DNA of 64,000 nucleotides from Gelidibacter sediminis (GTDB lineage Bacteria > Bacteroidota > Bacteroidia > Flavobacteriales > Flavobacteriaceae), in NCBI RefSeq assembly GCF_004364975.1, contig NZ_SOBW01000007.1, positions 124,001 through 188,000 of the forward strand, given 5' to 3'. The notes under the pieces are model-generated. The model was not told the DNA's origin. It was given only the letters and a program-made list of their open reading frames with translations, and did no database searches. Both the position numbers and the translations under genes were made by a program. Positions 45,312-55,962 of this stretch are shown here, one piece after another (position 1 is the first letter of the stretch; each line of letters opens with the position of its first letter).

Positions 45312-46094
45312 TTAAAATTCTTTCTTAATACCTATTTGGTTCAATTCACTAGTATCTTCAAATCCGATGGTTTCCTTATATATAAAATATATAGGATGAA
45401 ACATAAATGGCGCTAAAAACAAACTTCCTATACCACAGGTTACCAAAGTGAGGATCATCATTAATATATACGAAACAACAAGGAGCCCAAATGTTAAAAC
45501 CCATTTTTTATTGCCAAGTCTGAAACTGGAAGCCACAATATCCCCCACAGACCATTCTGGATTAAATGCAAAAATTACAGCAAAAAAAGCGAGAGGGACC
45601 ATTACGTATATCAATGGTAAATAAAACGCCAAGGCTGCTGGAACTGCAATTAATACGGTTACAAACATAAGCAGCAGTAATTTTCCGAAATAGGCACCTT
45701 TCAAATAATAAAATAAATCTGAGGTACGCACTTCTGCACCCTCATCTAACGCTTTTAGTATCCTGAAAAAAGCAGCATTAAGTGCCAATTGCATGGCAGC
45801 AACAACCATTATGCCCAAGAAAAACAACAATCCGTACACCACTGTAAAGCCTTCCAACAATCCGTTGACATTATTAGGATCAAAATCTCCAGATTCAGAT
45901 TGTGCGACAATTGCCATAATTAGAGGTACATATATGATAAGTATAAAAGGCAACATCAAAATCATGATAAACAATTGCATCAAAAAGCCTTGTAACCAGC
46001 TTTTCTTAAAGAGTTCTATCGATTGATTAAATAGTGTTCCAAAATCTAAGGCCTTTGCGTTAGCCAATTTGGATTGAAATTCATTTGGTGTCAT
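45312..46094 (-). CDS. Multi-span membrane protein, function unknown
   Basis: 260 residues with about six membrane segments (LQGFLMQLFIMILMLPFILI, VVYGLLFFLGIMVVAAMQLA, LLLLMFVTVLIAVPAALAFY, VPLAFFAVIFAF, GLLVVSYILMMILTLVTCGI, LFLAPFMFHPIYFIY). The N terminus (ALDFGTLFNQSIELFKKSW) and the FNPEWSVGDIVASSFRLGNKKW loop look conserved. It resembles a family sometimes named beta-carotene monooxygenase in flavobacterial records, which the sequence gives no reason to believe. No metal or catalytic motif is seen. Confidence 0.7.
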   Translation of the reverse strand: MTPNEFQSKLANAKALDFGTLFNQSIELFKKSWLQGFLMQLFIMILMLPFILIIYVPLIMAIVAQSESGDFDPNNVNGLLEGFTVVYGLLFFLGIMVVAAMQLALNAAFFRILKALDEGAEVRTSDLFYYLKGAYFGKLLLLMFVTVLIAVPAALAFYLPLIYVMVPLAFFAVIFAFNPEWSVGDIVASSFRLGNKKWVLTFGLLVVSYILMMILTLVTCGIGSLFLAPFMFHPIYFIYKETIGFEDTSELNQIGIKKEF

Positions 46095-46172
46095 TTTTTG
46101 GTTTTTAGTTGGTTAGTATTCAAAGAAACCATAAATATTTAACAAAATCAAAACATTTTTAAGTACTGTCAC

Positions 46173-46205
46173 TTTGTCACAATCATTAAATTAATCTTAT
46201 CTTTG
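46173..46205 (+). promoter_or_regulatory. Promoter of the miaB-rightward group
   Basis: TTTG (46173-46176), a 21-base spacer and TATCTTTG (46198-46205), in line with the flavobacterial consensus. Predicted start at about 46212, about 50 bases before miaB. Confidence 0.75.
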
Positions 46206-46259
46206 CAGTTGCATTTTATAGAAGTGTAAAAATTCAAATTCAGACGTTTTAAAAGCCTT

Positions 46260-47705
46260 ATGGAGAAAATTATTGACGAAAGCAAACAAGGAGAATCTCT
46301 AGTACTCGAACCTAAAAATGGTAACACCCGAAAACTTTTTATAGAAAGTTATGGCTGCTCCATGAACTTTAGTGACAGTGAAATTGTGGCGTCCATTCTT
46401 CTTAAAAACGGCTATAATACCACTCAAAGCCTGGATGAGGCAGATTTGGTATTGGTAAACACCTGCTCTATTCGGGATAAAGCTGAACAAACTGTTCGTA
46501 AAAGACTTGAAAAATATAACGCCGTTAAGCGCATCAATCCAAAGATGAAGGTTGGGGTACTAGGCTGTATGGCTGAACGTTTAAAAAGCAAATTTTTAGA
46601 AGAAGAAAAAATTGTAGATCTTGTTGTTGGTCCTGACGCTTACAAAGACCTTCCTAATTTATTGGCAGAAGTTGAAGAAGGGCGAGACGCTATTAACGTC
46701 ATCTTGAGCAAAGATGAAACTTATGGCGACATATCTCCAGTGAGACTAAACTCTAACGGCGTATCAGCATTTGTATCCATAACCCGTGGCTGTGATAACA
46801 TGTGTACATTTTGCGTAGTTCCTTTTACGCGTGGACGAGAGCGCAGCCGTGATCCACAAAGTATTTTAGAAGAAGTTAGGGATCTATGGGATAGAGGATT
46901 TAAAGAAATTACACTACTAGGACAAAATGTAGATAGCTACTTGTGGTATGGCGGCGGACTCAAAAAGGATTTTGACAAAGCTAGTGATATTCAAAAGGCC
47001 ACAGCCGTAAATTTTGCCAATTTGCTTGATTTATGTGCTAAGGCGTATCCTAAAATGCGCATCCGTTTTTCAACCTCCAATCCTCAGGATTTAACTTTGG
47101 ATGTGATTGAAACAATGGCAAAGCACAAAAACATTTGTGACCATATCCATTTACCTGTGCAAAGTGGCAGCAACAGAATTCTTAAGGAAATGAATCGTCT
47201 ACACACACGTGAGGAATATTTTGAACTTATAGACAATATCAGACGCATCTTACCAAACTGCTCCATCTCTCAAGACATGATTGCAGGTTTCCCAACTGAA
47301 ACGGAAGAAGACCATCAGGATACCTTAAGTTTAATGGAGTATGTAAAATATAATTTCGGATATATGTTTACCTATTCAGAACGTCCGGGAACTTTAGCTG
47401 AACGAAAAATGGAAGATGATGTTCCTGAAGCGATTAAAAAAAGACGATTGGATGACATTGTTCAATTACAAAGACAGCATAGCGAATACAGGACGAAAGC
47501 ATTTTTAAACACAACAGTAGAGGTGTTGATTGAACGGGAATCGAAAAAATCGAATCAAGAATGGTCAGGAAGAACTTCTCAAAATGTAGTGGCCGTATTC
47601 CCAAAAGCACAGTACCAAATTGGCGACTTGGTAAATGTTAACATTACAGATTGTACAAGCGCTACTTTAATTGGAGAAGCTATTGGTTATGCGATGAATG
47701 ACTAA
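46260..47705 (+). CDS. miaB: tRNA-2-methylthio-N6-dimethylallyladenosine synthase
   Basis: Radical-SAM enzyme that adds a methylthio group to i6A37 of tRNA. 481 residues: an N-terminal methylthiotransferase domain with cluster Cys (Cys33 in [35 protein letters not shown]), radical-SAM Cys178, Cys182, Cys185 ([10 protein letters not shown]) and a C-terminal TRAM domain (about 405-475). The specific match is MiaB rather than RimO ([20 protein letters not shown] region). First gene of the miaB-EBP-lptE-TPR-secG run. Confidence 0.95.
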   Translation: MEKIIDESKQGESLVLEPKNGNTRKLFIESYGCSMNFSDSEIVASILLKNGYNTTQSLDEADLVLVNTCSIRDKAEQTVRKRLEKYNAVKRINPKMKVGVLGCMAERLKSKFLEEEKIVDLVVGPDAYKDLPNLLAEVEEGRDAINVILSKDETYGDISPVRLNSNGVSAFVSITRGCDNMCTFCVVPFTRGRERSRDPQSILEEVRDLWDRGFKEITLLGQNVDSYLWYGGGLKKDFDKASDIQKATAVNFANLLDLCAKAYPKMRIRFSTSNPQDLTLDVIETMAKHKNICDHIHLPVQSGSNRILKEMNRLHTREEYFELIDNIRRILPNCSISQDMIAGFPTETEEDHQDTLSLMEYVKYNFGYMFTYSERPGTLAERKMEDDVPEAIKKRRLDDIVQLQRQHSEYRTKAFLNTTVEVLIERESKKSNQEWSGRTSQNVVAVFPKAQYQIGDLVNVNITDCTSATLIGEAIGYAMND

Positions 47706-47763
47706 GAAAACTTAAGTCTAAACATTTATTACTAATTATAAAAGTATTCATAATATTATTTAA

Positions 47764-49032
47764 ATGGAATCAATTCAAGCCATAAAACAACGTTTCGGAA
47801 TTATTGGGAATGACCCCAAACTCAACCGATCTATAGAAAAAGCCATCCAAGTTGCCCCAACAGACATTTCAGTGTTGGTTACTGGAGAAAGTGGTGTTGG
47901 TAAGGAAAGCATTCCAAAAATTATACACCAATTGTCGCATCGCAAACACGGAAAATACATAGCGGTAAACTGTGGTGCAATTCCAGAAGGTACTATTGAC
48001 AGCGAACTTTTTGGTCATGAAAAAGGCGCGTTTACCGGAGCCACCCAAACCCGTGAAGGTTATTTTGAAGTAGCTGATGGCGGTACTATCTTCCTTGATG
48101 AAGTTGGTGAGTTGCCATTAACTACCCAGGTACGTTTACTACGTGTGCTGGAAAATGGCGAGTTTATTAAGGTAGGATCCAGTAAAGTTCAAAAAACAAA
48201 TGTGCGTATTGTAGCGGCTACTAACGTGAACATGTTTGAAGCCATTAAAAAAGAAAAATTTAGAGAAGATCTTTATTATAGGCTTAGCACAATTGAGATC
48301 CACCTTCCTCCATTACGCGAACGGAAAGAGGATATCCATTTATTGTTCCGAAAGTTTGCTAGTGATTTTGCACTTAAATACAAGATGCCAACGATAAAAC
48401 TAACAGAAGAAGCAGTTGAGGTGCTTTTAAAAAATAGATGGAATGGAAACATCAGACAATTGCGCAATGCTGCTGAACAAATCTCCGTTTTAGAACAAAC
48501 CCGGACTATTAATGCGGCGACTTTAAAGGAATATTTACCCAATTATGAGGATAATCTCCCAGCGGTCATAAAAAATTCGAAGAGCGAAAGCGATTTTAGC
48601 AGTGAGCGCGAGATACTTTATAAAGTGCTATTTGATATGAAAGGCGATTTAAATGATCTGAAAAAATTGACCATGGAACTGATGAAAAGTGGCACTACTC
48701 ATGATGTTCAGAAAAAGAATGAAGGTTTGATTCAAAAAATTTATGGTGATGAAGATGACGAAGAAAACTACGAAGATACTATTGAAGATTTGGAAGTGCT
48801 ATCCATTCCAGAAAAAATGAATCAACTGTCAGAAGCTATTGATGAATCCAATGATAAGTATTATTTTGCGGAAGAAGTTGAAGAGGAAGAAACCTTATCA
48901 CTTCATGACAAAGAATTGGAATTGATTAAAAAATCATTAGAACGTCATCAAGGGAAACGCAAACTGGCAGCTGCTGAATTGGGCATTAGCGAGCGTACAT
49001 TATATAGAAAAATTAAGCAATACGATTTATAA
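47764..49032 (+). CDS. Sigma-54-dependent transcriptional activator without a receiver domain
   Basis: 422 residues: an AAA+ sigma-54 interaction domain right at the N terminus (Walker A GESGVGKE 41-48; GAFTGA 88-93; Walker B GGTIFLDE 106-113; arginine fingers FREDLYYRLS), an unusual acidic linker (about 270-380, with DEDDEENYEDTIEDLE), and a C-terminal Fis-type helix-turn-helix (383-422, GKRKLAAAELGISERTLYRK). There is no N-terminal sensor domain, so the signal is unknown. It should activate RpoN promoters; a good candidate lies before groES, 2 kb downstream. It is in the miaB-lptE run; this order is widely conserved in flavobacteria (from memory). Confidence 0.93.
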   Translation: MESIQAIKQRFGIIGNDPKLNRSIEKAIQVAPTDISVLVTGESGVGKESIPKIIHQLSHRKHGKYIAVNCGAIPEGTIDSELFGHEKGAFTGATQTREGYFEVADGGTIFLDEVGELPLTTQVRLLRVLENGEFIKVGSSKVQKTNVRIVAATNVNMFEAIKKEKFREDLYYRLSTIEIHLPPLRERKEDIHLLFRKFASDFALKYKMPTIKLTEEAVEVLLKNRWNGNIRQLRNAAEQISVLEQTRTINAATLKEYLPNYEDNLPAVIKNSKSESDFSSEREILYKVLFDMKGDLNDLKKLTMELMKSGTTHDVQKKNEGLIQKIYGDEDDEENYEDTIEDLEVLSIPEKMNQLSEAIDESNDKYYFAEEVEEEETLSLHDKELELIKKSLERHQGKRKLAAAELGISERTLYRKIKQYDL

Positions 49033-49056
49033 TCGGTCGTTGACTATTAAATATTT

Positions 49057-49563
49057 ATGAAGTATTTTAAAATTTCAGCTCTTTTGTTTAGCCTCAGCGT
49101 ATTGACTGGCTGTGGCAATTACGGTTTTACAGGAATTTCATTACCGGCAGGCACGACAACATATCAGGTTAATTATTTTCAAAACGACGCCCCCTTGGTC
49201 GAACCAGGTTTGGAACGCACATTTACGAACGCGCTTGCTGATTTAATTCAAAATCAAACCAGTTTACAACTAGTAACTTCTGGTGGTGATATTACTTATG
49301 AAGGCGAGATAACAGAATATCGTATATCGCCAACTACAGCTACGGCTGACATTACCGCCGCACAAAATAGGCTGACCATAGGGGTACGGGTTCGGTTTTA
49401 CGATAAAAACAATCCAGATGGAGACGTCAATCAAACTTTTTCATTCTTTTATGATTATCCGGGCAATGTACAGTTGGTGGGCGCCCAAAAAGATGCTGCA
49501 ATTTCTGAAATACTAGAACGAATAACTCAAGACATTTTAAATGCTACTTTAGGCAAATGGTAA
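49057..49563 (+). CDS. lptE: LptE family LPS-assembly lipoprotein
   Basis: 168 residues, signal peptide with lipobox (LSVLTGC, Cys19). Conserved LptE-like features: a short NYGFTG after the Cys, TYQVNYFQNDA, PGLERTFTNALADLIQ and a terminal ITQDILNATLGKW. LptE plugs the LptD barrel and helps insert lipopolysaccharide into the outer membrane. It starts 24 bases after the sigma-54 activator gene and ends 9 bases before the TPR gene, so it is co-transcribed. Confidence 0.88.
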   Translation: MKYFKISALLFSLSVLTGCGNYGFTGISLPAGTTTYQVNYFQNDAPLVEPGLERTFTNALADLIQNQTSLQLVTSGGDITYEGEITEYRISPTTATADITAAQNRLTIGVRVRFYDKNNPDGDVNQTFSFFYDYPGNVQLVGAQKDAAISEILERITQDILNATLGKW

Positions 49564-49572
49564 TTTTATAAC

Positions 49573-50511
49573 GTGAACACACAAGATTTTACATATCTAC
49601 TTAGTCATCCAGAAGAATTGAGCGCAGTACATACCTCCAATGTTGGAGACATTGTTACGAAGTATCCTTATTTTCAGGCCGCTAGAGCTTTACATCTAAA
49701 AGGTTTAAAAACAAAGGAGAGTGCTCAGTATAATCAGGAGTTGCGAAAAACCGCGGCCTACACGACGGATCGAAGTATTTTATTTGATTTTATTACCTCT
49801 GAAGCGTTCAACCAAAATGAAATCTCCAAACTTATAAAGCAAAATACTGAGCTTTTAAAAAGCATAGATGTTAAGGATGCGGAAGATATAACGGTTAACA
49901 AAAGTGTTACCTTAGATGATGCTTTAAGCAAACAAGTTATAGAGAGCGCAGGGGTTTTAGATCCAAATTTATTTGAAGAAAAACCTGGTTTTGCTTCAAC
50001 ATCCAAGCAGCCCATTATAGATGTGGATGTTAAAAATATCGAGCCCTCACCTGAAGAACAGTTAAACATTGGAAAACCCTTGCAATTTGATAAGAATGAA
50101 ACCCATTCGTTTACGCAATGGTTAAAAATTACAAGTTTTAAGCCTATAACACGGGATGAGGAAGAAGATGAGTTGCCCATTGAAACACCCGAAATAGAGC
50201 CCATTACTCCAGCCAAAGCAGAGTCCGCTTTAGATAAAAAGTTGGATTTAATAAATAAATTCATCACCACCAATCCTAAAATTTCTCCTGTTAAAGAATC
50301 TAAGCCTCCACTAAATCTTGCGCAAACACAACTAGTTCAAAATGATAACTTCATGACGGAGACCTTGGCGCGCATTTATTTAGAGCAAAAAAACTATGAA
50401 AAAGCAATTCAATCTTATAAAATTTTAATTTTGAAATATCCAGAAAAAAGTGGTTTCTTTGCAGACCAAATTAAAGCGGTAAAACAAATACAAGCAAATA
50501 ATACCAAATAG
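49573..50511 (+). CDS. Tetratricopeptide-repeat-containing protein, function unknown
   Basis: 312 residues starting at a GTG (MNTQDFTYLLSHPEEL), with no nearer ATG in the conserved frame. An N-terminal helical region, a Pro/Glu-rich middle (DEEEDELPIETPEIEPITP) and a C-terminal TPR unit (LARIYLEQKNYEKAIQSYKILILKYPEKS). No signal peptide, so cytoplasmic. It lies between lptE and secG with gaps of 9 and 3 bases; translational coupling with secG is likely. The link to LPS or Sec is inferred only from position. Confidence 0.8.
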   Translation: MNTQDFTYLLSHPEELSAVHTSNVGDIVTKYPYFQAARALHLKGLKTKESAQYNQELRKTAAYTTDRSILFDFITSEAFNQNEISKLIKQNTELLKSIDVKDAEDITVNKSVTLDDALSKQVIESAGVLDPNLFEEKPGFASTSKQPIIDVDVKNIEPSPEEQLNIGKPLQFDKNETHSFTQWLKITSFKPITRDEEEDELPIETPEIEPITPAKAESALDKKLDLINKFITTNPKISPVKESKPPLNLAQTQLVQNDNFMTETLARIYLEQKNYEKAIQSYKILILKYPEKSGFFADQIKAVKQIQANNTK

Positions 50512-50514
50512 CAC

Positions 50515-50871
50515 ATGAGTACATTTACAATATTTCTAGTCTTAATCATCATTGTATCATTTCTCTTGGTGGTTGTCATAATGGTCCAAAATCCAAAAGG
50601 AGGCGGTTTGTCTTCATCATTTGGAGGTGGCGGCTCTCAGCAATTAGGAGGCGTTAAAAAAACAACTGACTTTTTAGATAAGAGTACTTGGATTTTAGCA
50701 ACTGTATTGTTAGCGTTAATTTTGGTCTCCAATGTCGCAATTGATGGAGCAACAGGAACTACTGAATCCAAAGCCTTAGATACTGATGCAGCCACTAGCA
50801 TGCCTGCTCCTGCTAGTCCTTCAACTCCTGCCGTTAATACCCCTACAACACCTATTGATACTACAAATTAA
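50515..50871 (+). CDS. secG: Preprotein translocase subunit SecG
   Basis: 118 residues, with two membrane segments (TIFLVLIIIVSFLLVVVIM and WILATVLLALILVSNVAI) joined by the Gly/Ser loop QNPKGGGLSSSFGGGGSQQLGG typical of SecG, and a Thr/Pro/Ala-rich tail (about 85-118). Last gene of its run, followed by a terminator. Confidence 0.92.
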   Translation: MSTFTIFLVLIIIVSFLLVVVIMVQNPKGGGLSSSFGGGGSQQLGGVKKTTDFLDKSTWILATVLLALILVSNVAIDGATGTTESKALDTDAATSMPAPASPSTPAVNTPTTPIDTTN

Positions 50872-50897
50872 TTAAAGTAGTACGTTTTATATATTTT

Positions 50898-50929
50898 AAA
50901 ATGCCAACAAATTTTGTTGGCATTTTTTT
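50898..50929 (+). terminator. Terminator after secG
   Basis: Stem AAATGCCAACAAA / TTTGTTGGCATTT followed by a seven-T run; 27 bases after the secG stop. It isolates groESL from the upstream run. Confidence 0.92.
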
Positions 50930-50959
50930 GTTACTGAAACTTTGTCAGTTCACCGCCCA

Positions 50960-50975
50960 TGGCACATTTTTCGCA
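50960..50975 (+). promoter_or_regulatory. Candidate sigma-54 (RpoN) promoter of groESL
   Basis: TGGCAC-ATTTT-TCGCA, compared with the RpoN consensus TGGCAC-N5-TTGCA: one mismatch, and the invariant GG and GC lie exactly ten bases apart. Predicted start near 50986, 59 bases before groES. No TAnnTTTG box is seen between the secG terminator and groES, and no CIRCE-type repeat. Confidence 0.65.
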
Positions 50976-51044
50976 ACTACGTAATCCATTAAACAAAATT
51001 AATTAACCATTCACGCGTGGCGTGACTAAAACAACAATAAAACT

Positions 51045-51320
51045 ATGGGATTAAACATTAAACCATTGGCAGACCGTGTTCTTATTGAACCTGTAGAAGC
51101 TGAAACAAAAACAGCTTCAGGAATTATTATTCCGGACAACGCAAAAGAAAAACCTCAAAAAGGTAAAGTTGTTGCCGTTGGTGCTGGAACTAAAAAAAAT
51201 CCAATTACTGTAAAGGTTGGTGAAACCGTTCTTTACGGAAAATATGCAGGAACTGAATTGAAACTTGAAGGCAAAGATTATTTAATCATGCGTGAAAGTG
51301 ATGTTCTAGCAATCATCTAA
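51045..51320 (+). CDS. groES: Co-chaperonin GroES
   Basis: 91-residue lid of the GroEL folding chamber. Conserved mobile loop [19 protein letters not shown] (about 19-37), the GKVVAVGAG turn and the [22 protein letters not shown] core are present. Starts with [13 protein letters not shown]. It precedes groEL by 94 bases in the usual order; a possible sigma-54 promoter lies upstream. Confidence 0.97.
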   Translation: MGLNIKPLADRVLIEPVEAETKTASGIIIPDNAKEKPQKGKVVAVGAGTKKNPITVKVGETVLYGKYAGTELKLEGKDYLIMRESDVLAII

Positions 51321-51402
51321 TCAAATAGGAAAGAAATTGTACGTCAAACTCCAATATTTATGTATTGGAATTTGAAATTTGAAACAGTAAAAGTTTTTAT
51401 AA

Positions 51403-53043
<1,641 letters not shown>

Positions 53044-53071
53044 TTCAAAAAATATCAGACTACATTTAATA

Positions 53072-53112
53072 AAAAACGCCTCAATGACATTGAGGCGTTT
53101 TCTTTTTTTAAA
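53072..53112 (+). terminator. Terminator of groESL
   Basis: Stem AAAACGCCTCAAT / ATTGAGGCGTTTT with a GAC loop and a long T run. Confidence 0.93.
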
Positions 53113-53153
53113 AATCTACTTGAACAGTTCTAATGTTAATCTGTTTTTACAAA

Positions 53154-53252
53154 CTACTTCTTCTTAGGAGCAGCTTGTGGTGCCTTTTTTGCCGGTTGCT
53201 TTTGCGCAGGCTTAGGCGTTTGTGGTTTCCCACCTAAATTAGATTGTGCCAT
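53154..53252 (-). CDS. Small Lys/Pro/Gln/Ala-rich protein, 32 residues
   Basis: An intact 33-codon frame on the minus strand beginning MAQSNLGGKPQTPKPAQK and ending in a basic PKKK. About one in four residues is Lys and about one in five is Pro; there is no acidic residue. It resembles the basic low-complexity tails of TopA and histone-like proteins rather than a folded domain. No frame of this composition is expected by chance beside the AT-rich DNA, but with so few codons the call is uncertain. It lies between the groEL terminator and the heavy-metal-domain gene. Confidence 0.6.
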   Translation of the reverse strand: MAQSNLGGKPQTPKPAQKQPAKKAPQAAPKKK

Positions 53253-53338
53253 AATAATTTATGATTTAAAATCTATCCTAAATTTACAACCAACTTAGGC
53301 ACCGTTATTCTCTCCTTAGTAAATATTTAACTAAAACA

Positions 53339-53701
53339 TTATTGCTTCTCGTTTTTATGATCGTCTTTTACAGCCTCATCTCTATAATAACAACAGGCAT
53401 GCAAACTGTTATAAGCCTCGTCCGTCGCTTTAACATCTTTGGTGTCATGTCCAACCTCAGCAATGCTTTGTTGTATGGCTTTTAAACTTGTTTTGCGTTC
53501 ATCAAAAATTAATTTCAATTCATGGGTATTCACATCCCAGTTGGCAATTTTCACACCTTTCGCTTTAATGGCGGCTTTCTCGATGCGCTCTTTACACATC
53601 ATACACACACCATCTACTTCAATAGTGGCTTTGGCATTTTTATTTTGTGCCATGGTAACTGTTCCAATTAATAATGTGATTGCTAATACTATTCTTTTCA
53701 T
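53339..53701 (-). CDS. Exported heavy-metal-associated (HMA) domain protein
   Basis: 120 residues, signal peptide (MKRIVLAITLLIGTVTMAQ) then a MerP/CopZ-like HMA domain: ATIEVDGVCMMCKERIEKA holds the metal-binding Cys33 and Cys36. A second cluster, HACCYYRDEA near 101-110, and a basic/acidic tail (DDHKNEKQ) could add ligands. It follows the TonB receptor gene by 8 bases on the same strand, so the two are co-transcribed. Metal, probably copper, is inferred from the domain. Confidence 0.88.
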   Translation of the reverse strand: MKRIVLAITLLIGTVTMAQNKNAKATIEVDGVCMMCKERIEKAAIKAKGVKIANWDVNTHELKLIFDERKTSLKAIQQSIAEVGHDTKDVKATDEAYNSLHACCYYRDEAVKDDHKNEKQ

Positions 53702-53709
53702 AATTTTAT

Positions 53710-55962
53710 TTATTTAATTTTAAATCGTAAACCCGCATAATACATACTGCCATAAATAGGCCCATAAACAAAGGTCGTATCAAAATTTGCACCAAAAGGA
53801 TCATCCGCTCCCAAAATTGGATTATTCTGTCGTACATCCGTGATGTTTTCGCCACCTAAATACACTTCAAATTTTTCTGAAAACACCTTAGTGATTTGAA
53901 GATTGAATGTGCCTACTGATTCTGAATACTCGGGTAAGCGGTATTGTATAGAGCTGTGGGCTGTTGATGAAAAACGTTGCTCTCCCAGCCAATTGTAGGT
54001 GGCATCAAATTTCCATTGCGCAAGGTTTTCCTTAATCTTGGTGTGGTAAGATATATTTCCGAATATACGGTGTTGGGGTGTTAACGGCTTCTCTAACTTT
54101 CCTGAATTGTATTGCGTTTTAATATCATATAATTTGTATGCTGTTCTAAGATCAAAACCTTCAAAAACATTATAATTAAATTCTATTTGAAAACTGTTGG
54201 CATAACTCTCACCATCGAGATTATAGAAATTAAGCTGTTGAGAGTTCTCAAAATCGACCACAATTTGATTTTGGAAATCCGTTCTATAGTAATCTAGTGT
54301 TACATCAGCTTTATTGCCAAAAAGGTTGAATCCTTGTAAAAAGGATACGCCATAATTCCATGCAATCTCTGGCTCCAAACCATAGGCACCTTTAGCATCA
54401 CCCATAAGTTCCGCTCCATTAATCATCAATGTTCTGGAAGTAGCAAATATGTTCTGGTTTTCTGCAAAAATACTGGCGCTGCGTTTTCCACGACCAAACG
54501 AGGCCCGCAAGGCCGATTTTGCCCAAGGGGTATAACGCATATGCAATCTGGGGGTTACAAAAGTTCCTAATAAATTATGGTTATCAATGCGAAGCCCAGC
54601 CGTTAAATTTAAGTTATCCAAATTATCAAAATTGTATTCCACAAAGGCACCTATTGAATTCTCTGTGCGTTCAAAATTTTCAGAGAGCACCAATTCATCA
54701 TAGTAATCATAGGCATAACTGACGCCCGTTTTAATCTTATGTCTAGAGTCGCTAATTATAGTGTTATAAATAGCGTTAAGATACAAACTGTTGTGCAAAA
54801 TATCGTATTGTCGCAATCCGAAAAAAGACTCTTGTTTATGACTGCTAAAGGCCGACTGAAACCCGAGGGTTTGCCAAGGTATGTCAGGATTAACATACCC
54901 AGACTTTAAAGACACATCAAATCTTCTAGTATTAATCTCACTACCCCATGCATTGGTAGTCAATCGATCTGTTTTAGGATTAAAATTAACTTGGCCTGTA
55001 TGTTTGCTATCATCTAAAAAACCGAGGTTAATAAAACTTACAAAACCCTTTTCTGCATTAGTATACTGCCAACGGTTCAGGACATTAATTTGATTATATT
55101 TTGGCATATCCATAAATCCGTCGTCATTAACATCATGTGTTTGATTCTGTGTATTTCCATGAATATAAAAGCCTGTACTCCATTGATCACTAATCTTTGT
55201 GTTTAAATGTACATTTGCTTCCATACGTTCATTACTTGCCCCATACAAATTAACAAAAAGTCTGTTATCAGTTGTGGGTTTGACAAGCTCCGTATTAATT
55301 TGGCCAGCAATGCTTTCGAAACCGTTCACCACGCTCCCCGCACCTTTAGTAATTTGAATACTTTCTACCCATGTGCCTGGTGTAAAACTCAGTCCGTAAG
55401 CTTGAGATGCACCACGTATGGTTGGAATATTCTCTGAGGTTATTAAAATATAAGGACTGGTTAAGCCCAACATCTTAATCTGTCGTGTTCCTGTTACCGC
55501 GTCCGCAAAATTTACATCAATGGAAGGATTGGTTTCGAAACTTTCCGACAGGTTACAACAGGCCGCTTTAAGTAATTCTTCACTACTTACAAACATCACA
55601 TTTGCCGATTGCAAATACGATTTAGAAGTTGCTTGATTGCGAGAGGTAAGGGTAATTTCGTTAAGTTCGCCAGTGGCTTGGAGCGTATGCTTAATAAACT
55701 TTAGGGTGTTGACGGTAATTGTATCTGTTTTGTATCCCACATAACTAATGACTAATTTGGAATAATCATCCTGGTACGGAATTCTGAATTTCCCGTCAAT
55801 GTCGGTAATAACGCCAATTGTTGAATCTAACCAATATACATTGGCTCCCGCAAGTGGCACTATCTTTTTTTGATCCGACAATTCAGAGATGACACCGTCA
55901 ATTTTTTCCTGAGAAAATATAAGTACAGGAAGAAGAAAAGTGAGATATAATATATTTTTCAT
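53710..55962 (-). CDS. TonB-dependent outer membrane receptor
   Basis: 750 residues: signal peptide (MKNILYLTFLLPVLIFSQ), a carboxypeptidase-regulatory-like domain (about 20-95, GANVYWLDSTIGVITDIDGKF), a plug (about 110-220, KSYLQSANVMFVSSEELLKA, PSIDVNFADAVTGTRQIKML) and a 22-strand barrel to the end (YYAGLRFKIK). Cys135-Cys136 (LKAACCNLSESFE) in the plug is unusual and could bind metal. Genes for the HMA protein and a HYC_CC_PP protein flank it, so a metal-chelate substrate, such as copper, is likely (inference). Confidence 0.9.
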   Translation of the reverse strand: MKNILYLTFLLPVLIFSQEKIDGVISELSDQKKIVPLAGANVYWLDSTIGVITDIDGKFRIPYQDDYSKLVISYVGYKTDTITVNTLKFIKHTLQATGELNEITLTSRNQATSKSYLQSANVMFVSSEELLKAACCNLSESFETNPSIDVNFADAVTGTRQIKMLGLTSPYILITSENIPTIRGASQAYGLSFTPGTWVESIQITKGAGSVVNGFESIAGQINTELVKPTTDNRLFVNLYGASNERMEANVHLNTKISDQWSTGFYIHGNTQNQTHDVNDDGFMDMPKYNQINVLNRWQYTNAEKGFVSFINLGFLDDSKHTGQVNFNPKTDRLTTNAWGSEINTRRFDVSLKSGYVNPDIPWQTLGFQSAFSSHKQESFFGLRQYDILHNSLYLNAIYNTIISDSRHKIKTGVSYAYDYYDELVLSENFERTENSIGAFVEYNFDNLDNLNLTAGLRIDNHNLLGTFVTPRLHMRYTPWAKSALRASFGRGKRSASIFAENQNIFATSRTLMINGAELMGDAKGAYGLEPEIAWNYGVSFLQGFNLFGNKADVTLDYYRTDFQNQIVVDFENSQQLNFYNLDGESYANSFQIEFNYNVFEGFDLRTAYKLYDIKTQYNSGKLEKPLTPQHRIFGNISYHTKIKENLAQWKFDATYNWLGEQRFSSTAHSSIQYRLPEYSESVGTFNLQITKVFSEKFEVYLGGENITDVRQNNPILGADDPFGANFDTTFVYGPIYGSMYYAGLRFKIK

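Noticed and set aside
49758-50273. Antisense frame of 171 codons inside the TPR protein gene
   Set aside because: Fully internal to a gene in a tight operon; Ser-rich shadow translation.
50930-51044. CIRCE element (TTAGCACTC-N9-GAGTGCTAA) before groES
   Set aside because: Looked for and not found, in whole or in half.
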